From the NCBI GenBank assembly GCA_023512835.1, contig CM042088.1:8548078-8612077 (forward strand): a stretch of 64,000 bases of DNA, read 5' to 3'. This document shows positions 11,520 through 22,019 of the stretch, in pieces. The stretch is from Taxillus chinensis. Taxonomy: Eukaryota; Streptophyta; Magnoliopsida; Santalales; Loranthaceae. A model generated the notes under the pieces. That model saw only the letters and a list, made by a program, of their open reading frames with translations. It did no database searches and was not told where the DNA came from. A program made the translations under genes and the position numbers. How positions within the stretch are numbered: position 1 is the first letter of the stretch; each line of letters starts with the position of its first letter.

Positions 11520-12247
11520 TGATGGTCCCTTGGAGCCTAGAGGGGGGGGGGGGGATAATTACAACAAAATAGAAGCAAGACTCTCTTACACTCTGTTTAC
11601 AAAAGGATTCACACACTAGCCTAGATTATATCTTTGAGCTCTTGTGCTTACATAGGGTTAATTCAGGTTCATTCGCACTTCTTACACACATGTACAAGTA
11701 TGAATATGTATACAAACATTCCTAAGAGATAACCTTGGAACTTGTAGTTCCGGAATGCGTTCAGCACTAACTATTCCTCGATAATCTCTCTGTCTTGACT
11801 GCTGTGGTTTGTGGAGCTCAATATCTTGGGTTTGAAGAGTATAAGTGCCTTTGTGAGTTCTCAAATATAATTCAGGTTGTGTCCACATATTCGGGTGATC
11901 CACGTGTAAGATTCTTTAGGTTTTCAATGAGTTTGTCTTAAATTGGGACGCCACAAGCTGATAGCTTTAAATGTGGTGAATTGAAGTAGCATCTTCTTGG
12001 TCCGGTGTAATTGTCCTTACTCTGTTGCTAATGAAGCTCGGAACCTTACTCCGTGTCAGTGGTTGCTTACTCCGTATCTATTTGGTACTGGAATCCTTAG
12101 TCCGTGTCAGCGCTTCCTTACTCCGCATGTAAGTTCCTTACTCTGCATGTAAGTTCCTTACTCCGGGCGAGTCTAAGGGATCGAAGTGCTTACTCCGTAC
12201 TAGCGCTTCCTTACTCCGCATGTAAGTTCCTTACTCCGCATGTAAGT
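11520..12247 (-). repeat. 5' LTR of Copia C1, inner part
   Basis: Inner part of the C1 LTR, interrupted at 12247 by element D. It begins with TGATGGTCCC (minus-strand end GGGACCATCA). It has a run of G at 11545-11553, a CACGTG G-box at 11901-11906, and from about 12000 an array of CTTACTCCG(C/T)AT motifs. The last five bases, TAAGT, are the D target-site duplication. Confidence 0.88.
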
Positions 12248-13681
12248 TGATAACGCGTTTTTGTCGCACTAACGCTCTCAAAATAATATTTATAAACCTA
12301 ACTAACCTGTAGAAGGGTAAGTCAGGGTCGATCCCACAGAGACACAGTTGGAAATCTATAACTTAGTTGCGCTCCTATTGTCTAAGCAAATAATGGTAGA
12401 GAAATTAAATAAAAATAAATAATTAAAATAAATAAAATAAAACAATCCTAGAGAAAAGGAAAAATAAGGGAATAAAGGTCTAGGGGCTGAGGTTCACCAC
12501 AATTTCCAATCCTTAATTGTATGGTTTAATTAATTATTCCTATTAATTCTCTAACATGTGAAGGTGGCCAATCCTAATGTAACTGCCAATCGCTTTCGCG
12601 CAAATAGCAGCGTGCCTAACCCCAGCAGCGGCCTACTCTCGTGACCCGCTGAAATAGGATCAAGCCCATTAATAGGTGATCAACCATGATTCCTCCTAGG
12701 ATCACGGACTACTCTCGTGACACGCAAGTCCTAGGTCTCATTCTATAGTTCCGATAATCGAGGTTTACCTTTCGGTCCTTCCCCCAATTATCCAAGACAT
12801 GTAATAGGTTCGTGACGCCCAAACACGGATTCAATTAATAAAATGAAATTGTTTATGAAAAAGATAAGAAATAATTAAATAAAAACACATACAATCAAGA
12901 AATTGGGATTAGGCTATACCCAATCCCTAAGAAGAACGGATTATCCCATGAGAATTTGAATAAACATATCTATATATAAAATCATGAAATTGGGATTATA
13001 AAGGGAGAAAAGAAGGCGAACCAACCTGTCACGAAGGCATACAAACGATCCTCACCCAAAACCAATGTGTTCTTTATCCAAAATCACATAAAATTCTCCA
13101 AAATCAAAAGAGAAATCTAAAATCAAAGTTATGGTTCTTGAGCTGCCAAGGACGGCTCCCCAATGGTTCAGAATCCCTAACTCTAACATAAACATGGCCC
13201 TTATATAGTCCCCCAATTATTACATTAAAATAATTAAGAAAAATATATAAAATAAAAAGAAAAAGGAGAAATGTCGTCGACACAGGCCATGGCCACCAAA
13301 AACCGTGGCCATGGCGACAGTACACTGGATATTTGTGAAGGTCGGCGGCCATTAATTTTACGGCCACGGCGAGAACTTCGTCGTGAACAGTAAAAGACGC
13401 CTGCCATGGTCAGGCATACGCGGCCATGGCTTGTGTAAAGTACTTTTTAGTTGTCCAACATTATCTGATGCCAATTTTGCCCTTTTTCAACTCCGTTTGG
13501 GCCAAATTGCTCCAAGTACCTACAAAACACACCAAAATACACAAAACACACCAAAACACGGCAAAAATACTAAAAACACATTAATCAAATAAAACATAAC
13601 TCAAATACAATAAAATACTCTAAAATCCATTAAAATAAGGGATGAACACATACCAAAAATGCATATAAAATGGGTTCATCA
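12248..13681 (-). repeat. 3' LTR of element D
   Basis: Nearly identical to 18386-19802. It has an 18-bp segment at about 12606 flanked by GCAGCG repeats that the other LTR lacks, which fits slippage between short direct repeats. Within the LTR, CTACTCTCGTGAC occurs twice (about 12631 and 12709). Confidence 0.95.
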
Positions 13682-14705
13682 AAATCCCCCATACTTGCCT
13701 CTTGCTCGTCCCCGAGCAAGGACTAAATTAAACACACAATCACACAAAAATGAAAAATAAGAAAATCAAAAACACAAATGAGAATATGGGTAATTCCAAA
13801 TATGCAAGCACCAAACAAAAGAGAATGAAATACTAGCAAGGAATGAGCAAAGGCACCCTAAGCTTCTACATGACCTTCCGCACACTTAGTCCAACAATTA
13901 CATGTTTTCCTAGCTAAGGGTCTAAGGAACAACCAAATTAATCAAATAATAGAGCAAATAACCATAAATTCTTGGAGTCCTCTCAATAGAAGCCAAAAAT
14001 ACCTCACTCAAGTGGTAGTCTCACATCACTCAACACTCAAAACCTCCATGGGTTTTCAGACCGTAAGAAAGTAAAAGCAAGTCCCTTATTGTGGTGACAC
14101 AACAATTCTTACCACAAACCAAATGCCTTTGCCAACATGCCACCATGAGAGGTAAGCTACCAGTTATGATGCTCTAAACTAACAACATAAGGCTCAATCT
14201 CATCTTTTTTTTTTTTGAAATTAACATTCAAATAATTGCAACTCTTTTTCTTTTCAAACTAAGTGGCATGAATATATATGTTAACATTCAAACATGGGGT
14301 TTACAAAATCAACATTCCCTTGGGCCTAAATATAAAGATTATGCCACAAGGATTACAAATAAAAGTACCCCATTTACATAAAATGCCACAACTATGAGAA
14401 ATAAAACATAAAATAGCCAAATATACATGATTGGCCAAGTCACCTATAAATGGCAAACAACAAAGCTCTTATTCTTTCTTTCTTTCTTTTTTCTTTTTTT
14501 TTTTAGATTTTTTTTCTCTTTATTTTTCTGATTTTTTTCTGATTTTTTTTTTTTGAATTTGAGCCACACCCTAAAGAGCACCAATCTAGGCAACTAACAT
14601 CAAAGCAACATGTGACTCTAGCCCAACATTCAAGCACTAACCCATCACCACAACACAACTATACAAGCACTTGCCCAAGATCATCAACCAGGAGGCTAAT
14701 CACAC
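13682..14705 (-). other. Polypurine tract and 3' untranslated region of element D
   Basis: The first bases (AAATCCCCCATAC on the plus strand, GTATGGGGGATTT on minus) are the polypurine tract next to the 3' LTR. The rest is A/T-rich with long T runs near 14205 and 14480-14555 and no coding potential. Confidence 0.75.
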
Positions 14706-16840
14706 TTAAAAGAATAAAGGATGCATGGACTGTATCGCTCTTAACACACAACTCCAAGAAAATATAAGGCATTCACCCTAGAATTGAAAAACTAAGGAAA
14801 GAACCCAAGTCCTAGCTCAAACACGCAATGATCTCATCCAAAGCACAAGAAAAATAATGCATAGGCCTAAAGGCATAATTACCCAAACCAAACCATACAT
14901 AACACCTCAAGCATGGTAAATAGCAAAAATAATTTTTTTTTTTTAAAATATTTTGCTAGTGTTTATTTTATTTTATTATTATTGCTATTGTATTTATTTA
15001 TTTGTTAATTTTAGGTGCAGTTTTTTTTAAAACTTATTTGCTGTTTTTTTTTCTTTTCATTTTCTTTTTTTTCCCTTCTCTTCTCCTCTCAAATCGGCAG
15101 TGTACTTTATTTTATTTGAAAATGCCGGTTCGTTGTATGTTTTGTGGTGGTGAGCATGAGCCCTCACGATGTCCACACGCTACTATTAGGCAGCTCAGCC
15201 AACTGCATTTAGGTGTCACTGATGATGATCCTAATTTTTATGGTGCTTATAATGCATATGTTAATTCATTACCTCTTGTGCTTTGTGCTCGTTGTGGAAG
15301 TGGTGGCCATATGGCTAATACTTGTTTTTTGAATTTATTTGCCCTTCCTATATCTTGTGAGGATAATGATGGGATGAAATCTCTTTGTTCCACCATTCAT
15401 GAATTACATAGAGAGGTAGAAGCCTTAGAGAGCTCTACCATTGATAAGGCTACATTTGAGGACCTAGTTAAGGAAACTCATGGCACCGCTTTTGATTGTC
15501 TTATTAATTTGAATGCCTGTGAGGATAGACTTCATACCTTACTAGAGTCCATAGAGGAGACCGACAGACTTGATTTTCGAGTTACAAAAATTTTTGGATT
15601 TTTGTACCCCTTCTAGTAGTTCCTCTAATTTTGGCATTGATGCACCATGTGAACATATTGACCATATAAGATTACGAGTGAGCATCCTTTTAGGGAGATC
15701 GATGACTTTAGTGTGAATGGGCATAGTACTTCTTCTTGGTCCCCGTTGTATGTTGATTTATCTTGCAGGGCCAATGATGATATCATTGATAGCTACCATG
15801 CCGGGTCTGCACCACTGGTTGACGGCGCAGCTGGAGTTGGGCATTTATATGAGACCCTTGCCGAGGGAGATTTCCCCGAACAGGTAATTATTGGTGACTC
15901 CCAGTTTCATGTCCAAGAACCCGGGCAGGTAAGTCTTAAGGTAACTAGTCCATCTTGCTCTAATTCTGAGGAGGTAACAGTCATTGAATATTATAAACCT
16001 TCCTCTCACTCCCTTTGTTCTTTATTTGTTTTACCTATTTATTTTTCTTTTTCTTTTTCTAGTTATAGGTGTAGCTTTTGTTTTTGTTTTTCTTGCTTGT
16101 GTGTAGTCCCTAACTTGCAGGGTCTATGCTTGCGGGACCTTCCTCTGCAACCCCGTCGGCTAATTAGAGGTTTCGTAGGAGTTCCTCTAATTCCGCACAG
16201 GTATGATCTCTCCTACACACCGCGGCCACCTGATAAAGCCGTGGTATTTTTTTTTTTTTTTTTATTTATGATTTATCTTTTTCACCTCGGCCTCCTGATT
16301 GGGTCATTTTTTTTCTTTTTTCTTGTCCTTTTTTTTATTTTCTGGTGTGCTTGATTTTTGAAATAAAATCCTTTCACCCTCTATATGCCTTTCCTCTTTT
16401 GTTTTATTTTATTGTTTGCTATGTGTTTTTACATGCTTTGTGTGGGTGTCTATTCCCTTTCACAATGAGGACATTGTGTCTTTCAAGTGTGGGGGAGAGT
16501 CTGCATGATTGTTTATCCTTGTTTTGTTTTGTGTTTGATTGCGTGATTGGCTGTATGAGTCTGGAGATATTATGGGAATATTCTTAATATGCTAGTTTTA
16601 GTGAAATTTTTTTATTTTTGCTATTTACCATGCTTGAGGTGTTATGTATTGTTTGGTTTGGGTAATTATGCCTTTAGGCCTATACATTATTTTCCTTGTG
16701 CTTAGGATGAGATCATTGCGTGTTTGAGCTAGGACTTGGGTTCTTTCCTTAGTTTTTCAATTCTAGGGTGAATGCCTTATATTTTCTTGGAGTTGTGTGT
16801 TAAGAGCGATACAGTCCATGCATCCTTTATTCTTTTAAGT
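14706..16840. repeat. Inner inverted repeat pair of element D (14706-14930 and 16600-16840)
   Basis: The segment from TTAAAAGAATAAAGG to GCATGGTAAATAGC on the left is repeated in reverse complement on the right, with only a few differences. The left copy continues the 3' untranslated region of D; the right copy ends at CTTTTAAGTG and abuts the second coding arm. Confidence 0.9.
15122..16354 (+). pseudogene. Zinc-knuckle gag-like protein of element D, inverted copy (frameshifted)
   Basis: Starts with MPVRCMFCGGEHEPSRC at 15122. A second CCHC box, CARCGSGGHMANTC, follows near residue 57, then a Glu-rich helical part. The frame fails near 15590, where this copy has extra bases relative to the minus-strand copy, and resumes at about 15713 (YVDLSCRANDDIIDSYHAG). 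One difference, GATTACGAGTG here against GATTACAGAGTG in the other arm, is again CAG read as CG. The copy is on the antisense strand of the element, so it would not be expressed from the D promoter. The T-rich sequence upstream of 15122 is unlikely to be translated. Confidence 0.8.
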
Positions 16841-18025
16841 GACCCAATTAGGAGGCCGTGGTGAGAAAGATAAATCATAAATAAAAATAATAAAAACAAA
16901 TACCACGGCTTTATCAGGTGGCCGCGGTGTGTAGGAGAGATCATACCTGTGCGGAATTAGAGGAACTCCTACGAAACCTCTAATTAGCCGACGGGGTTGC
17001 AGAGGAAGGTCCCGCAAGCATAGATCCTGCAAGTTAGGGACTACACACAAGCAAGAAAAACAAAAACAAAAGCTACACCTATAACTAGAAAAAGAAAAAG
17101 AAAAATAAATAGGTAAAACAAATAAAGAACAAAGGGAGTGAGAGGAAGGTTTATAATATTCAATGACTGTTACCTCCTCAGAATTAGAGCAAGATGGACT
17201 AGTTACCTTAAGACTTACCTGCCCGGGTTCTTGGACATGAAACTGGGAGTCACCAATAATTACCTGTTCGGGGAAATCTCCCTCGGTAAGGGTCTCATAT
17301 AAATGCCCAATTCCAGCTGTGCCGTCAACCAGTGGTGCAGACCCGGCATGGTAGCTATCAATGATATCATCATTGGCCCTGCAAGATAAATCAACATACA
17401 ACGGGGACCAAAAAGAAGTACTATGCCCATTCACACTAAAGTCATCGATCTCCCTAAAAGGATGCTCACTCTGTAATCCTATATGGTCAATATGTTCACA
17501 TGGTGCATCAATGCCAAAATTAGAGGAACTACTAGAAGGGGTACAAAAATCCAAAAATTTTTGTAACTCAAAAATCAAGCCGTTGGTCTCCTCTATGGAC
17601 TCTAGTAAGGTATGAAGTCTATCCTCACAGGCATTCAAATTAATAAGACAATCAAAAGCGGTGCCATGAGTTTCCTTAACTAGGTCCTCAAATGTAGCCT
17701 TATCAATGGTAGAGCTCTCTAAGGCTTCTACCTCTCTATGTAATTCATGAGTGGTGGAACAAAGAGATTTCATCCCATCATTATCCTCACAAGATATAGG
17801 AAGGGCAAATAAATTCAAAAAACAAGTATTAACCATATGGCCACCACTTCCACAACGAGTACAAAGCACAAGAGGTAATAAATTAACATATGCATTATAA
17901 GCACCATAAAAATTAGGATCATCATGAGTGACACCTAAATGCAGTTGGCTGAGCTGCCTAACAGTAGCGTGTGGACATCGAGAGGGCTCATGCTCACCAC
18001 CACAAAACATACAACGAACCGGCAT
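16835..18025 (-). CDS. Zinc-knuckle gag-like protein of element D, sense copy
   Basis: An intact frame of 396 codons from the ATG at 18025. The start is chosen because the sequence upstream is a T-rich run giving an implausible poly-Phe stretch, while MPVRCMFCGGEHEPSRC is conserved in both arms. There are two zinc boxes, C-x2-C-x3-H-x4-C at residues 5-17 and CTRCGSGGHMVNTC near residue 57. A helical acidic middle (HELHREVEALESSTIDKATF) and a Ser/Phe-rich C-terminal region with low-complexity stretches follow. No capsid or enzyme motif is recognisable. It probably acts as a nucleic-acid-binding gag of a non-autonomous element; the C terminus may be an accident of the rearrangement at 16840. 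Confidence 0.7.
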   Translation of the reverse strand: MPVRCMFCGGEHEPSRCPHATVRQLSQLHLGVTHDDPNFYGAYNAYVNLLPLVLCTRCGSGGHMVNTCFLNLFALPISCEDNDGMKSLCSTTHELHREVEALESSTIDKATFEDLVKETHGTAFDCLINLNACEDRLHTLLESIEETNGLIFELQKFLDFCTPSSSSSNFGIDAPCEHIDHIGLQSEHPFREIDDFSVNGHSTSFWSPLYVDLSCRANDDIIDSYHAGSAPLVDGTAGIGHLYETLTEGDFPEQVIIGDSQFHVQEPGQVSLKVTSPSCSNSEEVTVIEYYKPSSHSLCSLFVLPIYFSFSFSSYRCSFCFCFSCLCVVPNLQDLCLRDLPLQPRRLIRGFVGVPLIPHRYDLSYTPRPPDKAVVFVFIIFIYDLSFSPRPPNWVT

Positions 18026-18361
18026 TTTCAAATAAAATAAAGTACACTGCCGATTTGAGAGGAGAAGAGAAGGAAAAAAAAATGAAAAGAAAAAAAAACA
18101 GCGAATAAGTTTTAAAAAAAAACTGCACCTAAAATTAACAAATAAATAAATACAATAGCAATAATAATAAAATAAAATAAACACTAGCAAAATATTTAAA
18201 AAAAAAAAAGCAAACAAAACAACAATAAAAAAAACACAATAATAAAAAAAACAAATAAAATAAATAAAATCACACAAGAAAATGAAAAACAAAACCAAAC
18301 ACACATATATACATGCTTAGTCCAATTTTCACACGTTCGGCTAAAGTTCCCAAGAATTGCC

Positions 18362-18382
18362 GTGTCCCTGGCAACGACGCCA
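18362..18382 (-). promoter_or_regulatory. Primer binding site of element D (tRNA-Asp type)
   Basis: Minus strand TGGCGTCGTTGCCAGGGAC, three bases inside the 5' LTR. It resembles the TGGCGCCGTTGCCGGGGA form used by many plant retrotransposons. It establishes that the 5' LTR is the right one. Confidence 0.85.
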
Positions 18383-18385
18383 ATT

Positions 18386-19802
18386 TGATAACGCGTTTTT
18401 GTCACACTAACGCTCTCAAAATAATATTTATAAACCTAACTAACCTGTAGAAGGGTAAGTCAGGGTCGATCCCACAGAGACACAGTTGGAAATCTATAAC
18501 TTAGTTGCGCTCCTATTGTCTAAGCAAATAATGGTAGAGAAATTAAATAAAAATAAATAATTAAAATAAATAAAATAAAACAATCCTAGAGAAAAGGAAA
18601 AATAAGGGAATAAAGGTCTAGGGGCTGAGGTTCACCACAATTTCCAATCCTTAATTGTATGGTTTAATTAATTATTCCTATTAATTCTCTAACATGTGAA
18701 GGTGGCCAATCCTAATGTAACTGCCAATCGCTTTCGCGCAAATAGCAGCGGCCTACTCTCGTGACCCGCTGAAATAGGATCAAGTCCATTAATAGGTGAT
18801 CAACCATGATTCCTCCTAGGATCACGGACTACTCTCGTGACACGCAAGTCCTAGGTCTCATTCTATAGTTCCGATAATCGAGGTTCACCTTTCGGTCCTT
18901 CCCCCAATTATCCAAGACATGTAATAGGTTCGCGACGCCCAAACACGGATTCAATTAATAAAATGAAATTGTTTATGAAAAACATAAGAAATAATTAAAT
19001 AAAAACACATACAATCAAGAAATTGGGATTAGGCTACCCCCAATCCCTAGGAAGAACGGATTATCCCATGAGAATTTGAATAAACATATCTATATATAAA
19101 ATCATGAAATTGGGATTATAAAGGGAGAAAAGAAGGCGAACCAACCTGTCACGAAGGCATACAAACGATCCTCACCCAAAACCAATGTGTTCTTTATCCA
19201 AAATCACATAAAATTCTCCAAAATCAAAAGAGAAATCTAAAATCAAAGTTATGGTTCTTGAGCCGCCAAGGACGGCTCCCCAATGGTTCAGAATCCCTTA
19301 CTCTAACATAAACATGGCCCTTATATAGTCCCCCAATTATTACATTAAAATAATTAAGAAAAATATATAAAATAAAAAGAAAAAGGAGAAATGTCGTCGA
19401 CACAGGCCATGGCCACCAAAAACCGTGGCCATGGCGACAGTACGCTGGATATTTGTGAAGGTCGGCGGCCATTAATTTTGCGGCCACGGCGAGAACTTCG
19501 TCGTGAACAGTAAAAGACGCCTTGCCATGGTCGGCATTGCGCGGCCATGGCCTGTGTAAAGTACTTTTTAGTTGTCCAACATTATCTGATGCCAATTTTG
19601 CCCTTTTTCAACTCTGTTTGGGCCAAATTGCTCCAAGTACCTACAAAACACACCAAAATACACAAAACACACCAAAACACGGCAAAAATACTAAAAACAC
19701 ATTAATCAAATAAAACATAACTCAAATACAATAAAATACTCTAAAATCCATTAAAATAAGGGATGAACACATACCAAAAATGCATATAAAATGGGTTCAT
19801 CA
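18386..19802 (-). repeat. 5' LTR of element D
   Basis: 1417 bp, TG/CA ends, followed by the TAAGT target duplication. A minus-strand TATA box (CTATATAA) lies at 19321-19328, with the same sequence in the other LTR at about 13201. GC-rich GGCCATGG motifs occur upstream of it (19406-19555). Confidence 0.95.
19321..19328 (-). promoter_or_regulatory. TATA box of element D 5' LTR
   Basis: Minus-strand CTATATAAGG preceded by GGGGA. Position within the LTR allows a U3 of about 475 bp and an R-U5 of about 900 bp. Confidence 0.65.
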
Positions 19803-20303
19803 TAAGTTCCTTACTCCGGGCGAGTCTAAACGATCGGAGTGCTTACTCCGTACTAGCGCTTCCTTACTCCGTATAAGTAGGTTGTCTGGATTCCTTACTC
19901 CGCATCTAGTTTCCTTAGTCCGTGTAAATAAAGACTTGAGTCCTTATTCCGCATTAGTATTCCTTACTCTGTATGTATGGAAGACTCGGATGTCTTACTT
20001 CGTATCTTCTTTTACTTCGTGCGACCTTGTGGACCAGGATTCTTACTCCGCATCACTTTGACTTAGTCCGCACGAATGTTCCTTATTCCGCATGTATTAA
20101 AAACTTGGTTATTTACCAAGTGTTTGACGACACTCACTTTTGTCCAGATCAGGATTATGTATCCTGTCCTTAGCTTTGCTCTCACGAGTGTATCTCTGGA
20201 TTAATAACATATCTTCTGCAATGACTAAAGAAACATAAAAGATCTCAAATCAAATTACATAGGGCTTTATTGGCATTATCCAAATTCTGGGCTTGATCCA
20301 ACA
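19803..20303 (-). repeat. 5' LTR of Copia C1, outer part
   Basis: Continues the CTTACTCCG array broken by D; removing D and one TAAGT gives an LTR of about 1.22 kb. The outer 200 bp match the start of the C2 LTR at 48305 (for example CACTTGGTAAATAACCAAG in sense). The minus-strand start is TGTTGGATCAAGCCC at 20303. Confidence 0.88.
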
Positions 20304-20362
20304 GGATGCTTCGGACATATGATGTTGATCAGTCTCTACTCGTTGAAGTTTCGACAAACGAG
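20304..20362 (+). pseudogene. Protease fragment of Copia C2, cut off by C1 and B
   Basis: Encodes the region just after the protease active site (GC..HM, then SLLVEVSTNE with one frame slip). It continues at 38744 after element B is removed. The last five bases, ACGAG, are the B target duplication. This scrap proves that C1 and B both sit in the C2 protease region, 59 bp apart. Confidence 0.8.
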
Positions 20363-22019
20363 TGTCATCACCCGTTTTTGACCGGGCTCGTGCTGGCTTT
20401 TGTGAAAGGACTCCATGCTAGTTCATTCCATTGATCCTAGAGTCATCCCTGCACAAGGCTCGCACAAACCATTAAAGAAAAGAAAAACACAGGTCGCCAC
20501 CAAACAAATTAAAGGTGTGATTGGGCACCTAGAAAAAGAAAGGTCTACGGTTCCAGAGAATTAGGTTCGGGAGTCGGTTACGTGTGGGGAAGGAAGAAAA
20601 ATTCTTGCACCCCCACAACGCCCACAATTGGTACCTAGTCTTGATCTATGGGTGTTTGCTTGCTCTATTATTTATTCTAGAAAAGAGTTTTTGTATTTTT
20701 AATTTTAAGAAAAAGAAAGATTTTAGGATCTAGGCCTTAAAACAACAAAGAAAAAGATTTTAATAAAGTAAATAAAAAGGGACATTCTAATTTTAGAAAA
20801 AGAATGTGGGATCTAGGCCCGTGTGACAGTATTGCATTTTTATAAGAAAACAAAAGTAATTTTCCTTTTTTAGAAAAGGAAAACAAAAGCAATTTGAATT
20901 CAAATAAGAAAATACTGCCACAATTGATATTGGTCCAAGTAGACTAGGATGTGAGCATCTAGGGCTCAACCCTCATGACCGCCCAGGCCTTGTTTAAATT
21001 TTTCTAGAAGAGATTTGAGTTTTGTTTTTTTACATTTTATTATTTTTTATATTTTCGTTTTTCTACTTTAGAGAGATGAGGAAAAAAGGAAAAAGAGCAG
21101 TTTTTGGGTTTTATGTTTGAAAACAGCGCAGAAAAAAAAATAAGATAAAATAAAATAAAAGTAGAGAACCTGGAGGAAAGAAAATGATGCGGTGGGAGCC
21201 CCTTTTTCCTTCGAGTAATGCCTTCAAAGAGTTTCCTGAAAGCACAAAGGTTAGAAAAAGAATTTTTCCAATGTCAGCTCCTCCCCGTGAAGACGAACAG
21301 TGATTCTGGGTGGTTTTTCCCTTAGAAAATGAGTATATCTCTCTTTATGATTCCCAGGATACTCTCTCTCTCCCTCTGGTTTTTATCTCTTGGAAATTTA
21401 GTCAGAAAGCTCTCTCTCAGAATAACCTCCTCTGATACTTGATAATTGATGCCCCTCTTTGCCTCTTGGGGCAGTCTATTTATAGGAATCCCAGGGGAGA
21501 CGCCCGTGCCTCGGCATTTATTGGATGCCTTACGGTCCCCATGAGTCAACTACATCGTTCCAATGAATTAATGACTTCGGAAATGGAATTCTCGGTTCCC
21601 GCCGATTTACAATAATTCACGGTTCCCGTGCTTTGAAAAAGGAGTCTAGTGCCTGAAAATAAATAAATCGTTTGAGATTATTTAATCCTCTGTTGTACCT
21701 GGACGCTTTGGTGGGTAAGGGCGGAATGCATTTCCGGATGTATTAGAGCCGTTGGGAATTAATGGTCATGCAATCCCCAGGGTCAACTGTGATGTCCCGA
21801 GGAAAATGACATTTAATTACGGAGGTCTTCCGTCCCTATGCTCAAAAATGGAGTTCCGAGACATTTGAATGTAATATTTGGAGACTCCTCAATTCCCACG
21901 CTTAAAAAGAGGGTTCCGAGACACTGCTGGCATTTAATGCACTTAAAAAGAATTTTCGGAGTCCCGATGCTTTGGAGTCACTCCCAGCACTGTAGAGGAG
22001 CTATTTTGGAGTTTTTCAA

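Larger units (their letters stand above)
14930..18210. repeat. Large coding inverted repeat of element D (14930-16305 and 16841-18210)
   Basis: Both arms of about 1.37 kb carry the same gene, read rightwards in the left arm and leftwards in the right arm. The arms start at a poly-A/T tract and end at TGATTGGGTCA / TGACCCAATTA. Between them lie 16306-16599 (unique, including GTGTGGGGGAG) and the inner repeat copy. The order, with primes for reverse orientation, is b' a c b a', which is an intact block (a c b) inverted between partial copies. Confidence 0.9.
12248..19802 (-). mobile_element. Element D: non-autonomous LTR retrotransposon with a zinc-knuckle protein and internal palindrome
   Basis: LTRs of 1434 and 1417 bp with TGATAACG/TTCATCA ends and a perfect 5-bp TSD, TAAGT, at 12243-12247 and 19803-19807. 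The primer site (tRNA-Asp type) and polypurine tract show minus-strand orientation. The 4.7-kb interior holds no protease, RT or integrase, only a CCHC protein present twice in opposite directions. It fits the class of gag-only or large-derivative elements that depend on another element for reverse transcription. The LTRs differ at roughly 15-20 places plus one 18-bp indel, so the insertion is fairly young. Confidence 0.92.
9498..20303 (-). mobile_element. Copia element C1 (Sirevirus-like), truncated by element A on the left, LTR split by element D
   Basis: Minus-strand gag, primer site and 5' LTR of a Copia whose pol must lie to the left of element A, outside the window. The outer LTR end is at 20303 (minus-strand start TGTTGGATCAAGC) and abuts the protease motif of C2, so C1 was inserted into C2. 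LTR sequence and family match C2. Assignment to the Sirevirus group rests on the Met-initiator primer site, the long gag with a coiled coil after the zinc knuckle, and the C2 3' region; it is an inference. Confidence 0.8.

Noticed and set aside
11545..11553. G-quadruplex at the run of G in the C1 LTR
   Set aside because: A single homopolymer run does not meet the four-tract pattern, and its length is uncertain in sequence data.
15002..15121. N-terminal hydrophobic extension of the D protein
   Set aside because: T-rich run translating to poly-Phe/Leu; the conserved start is at 15122 (and 18025 in the other arm).
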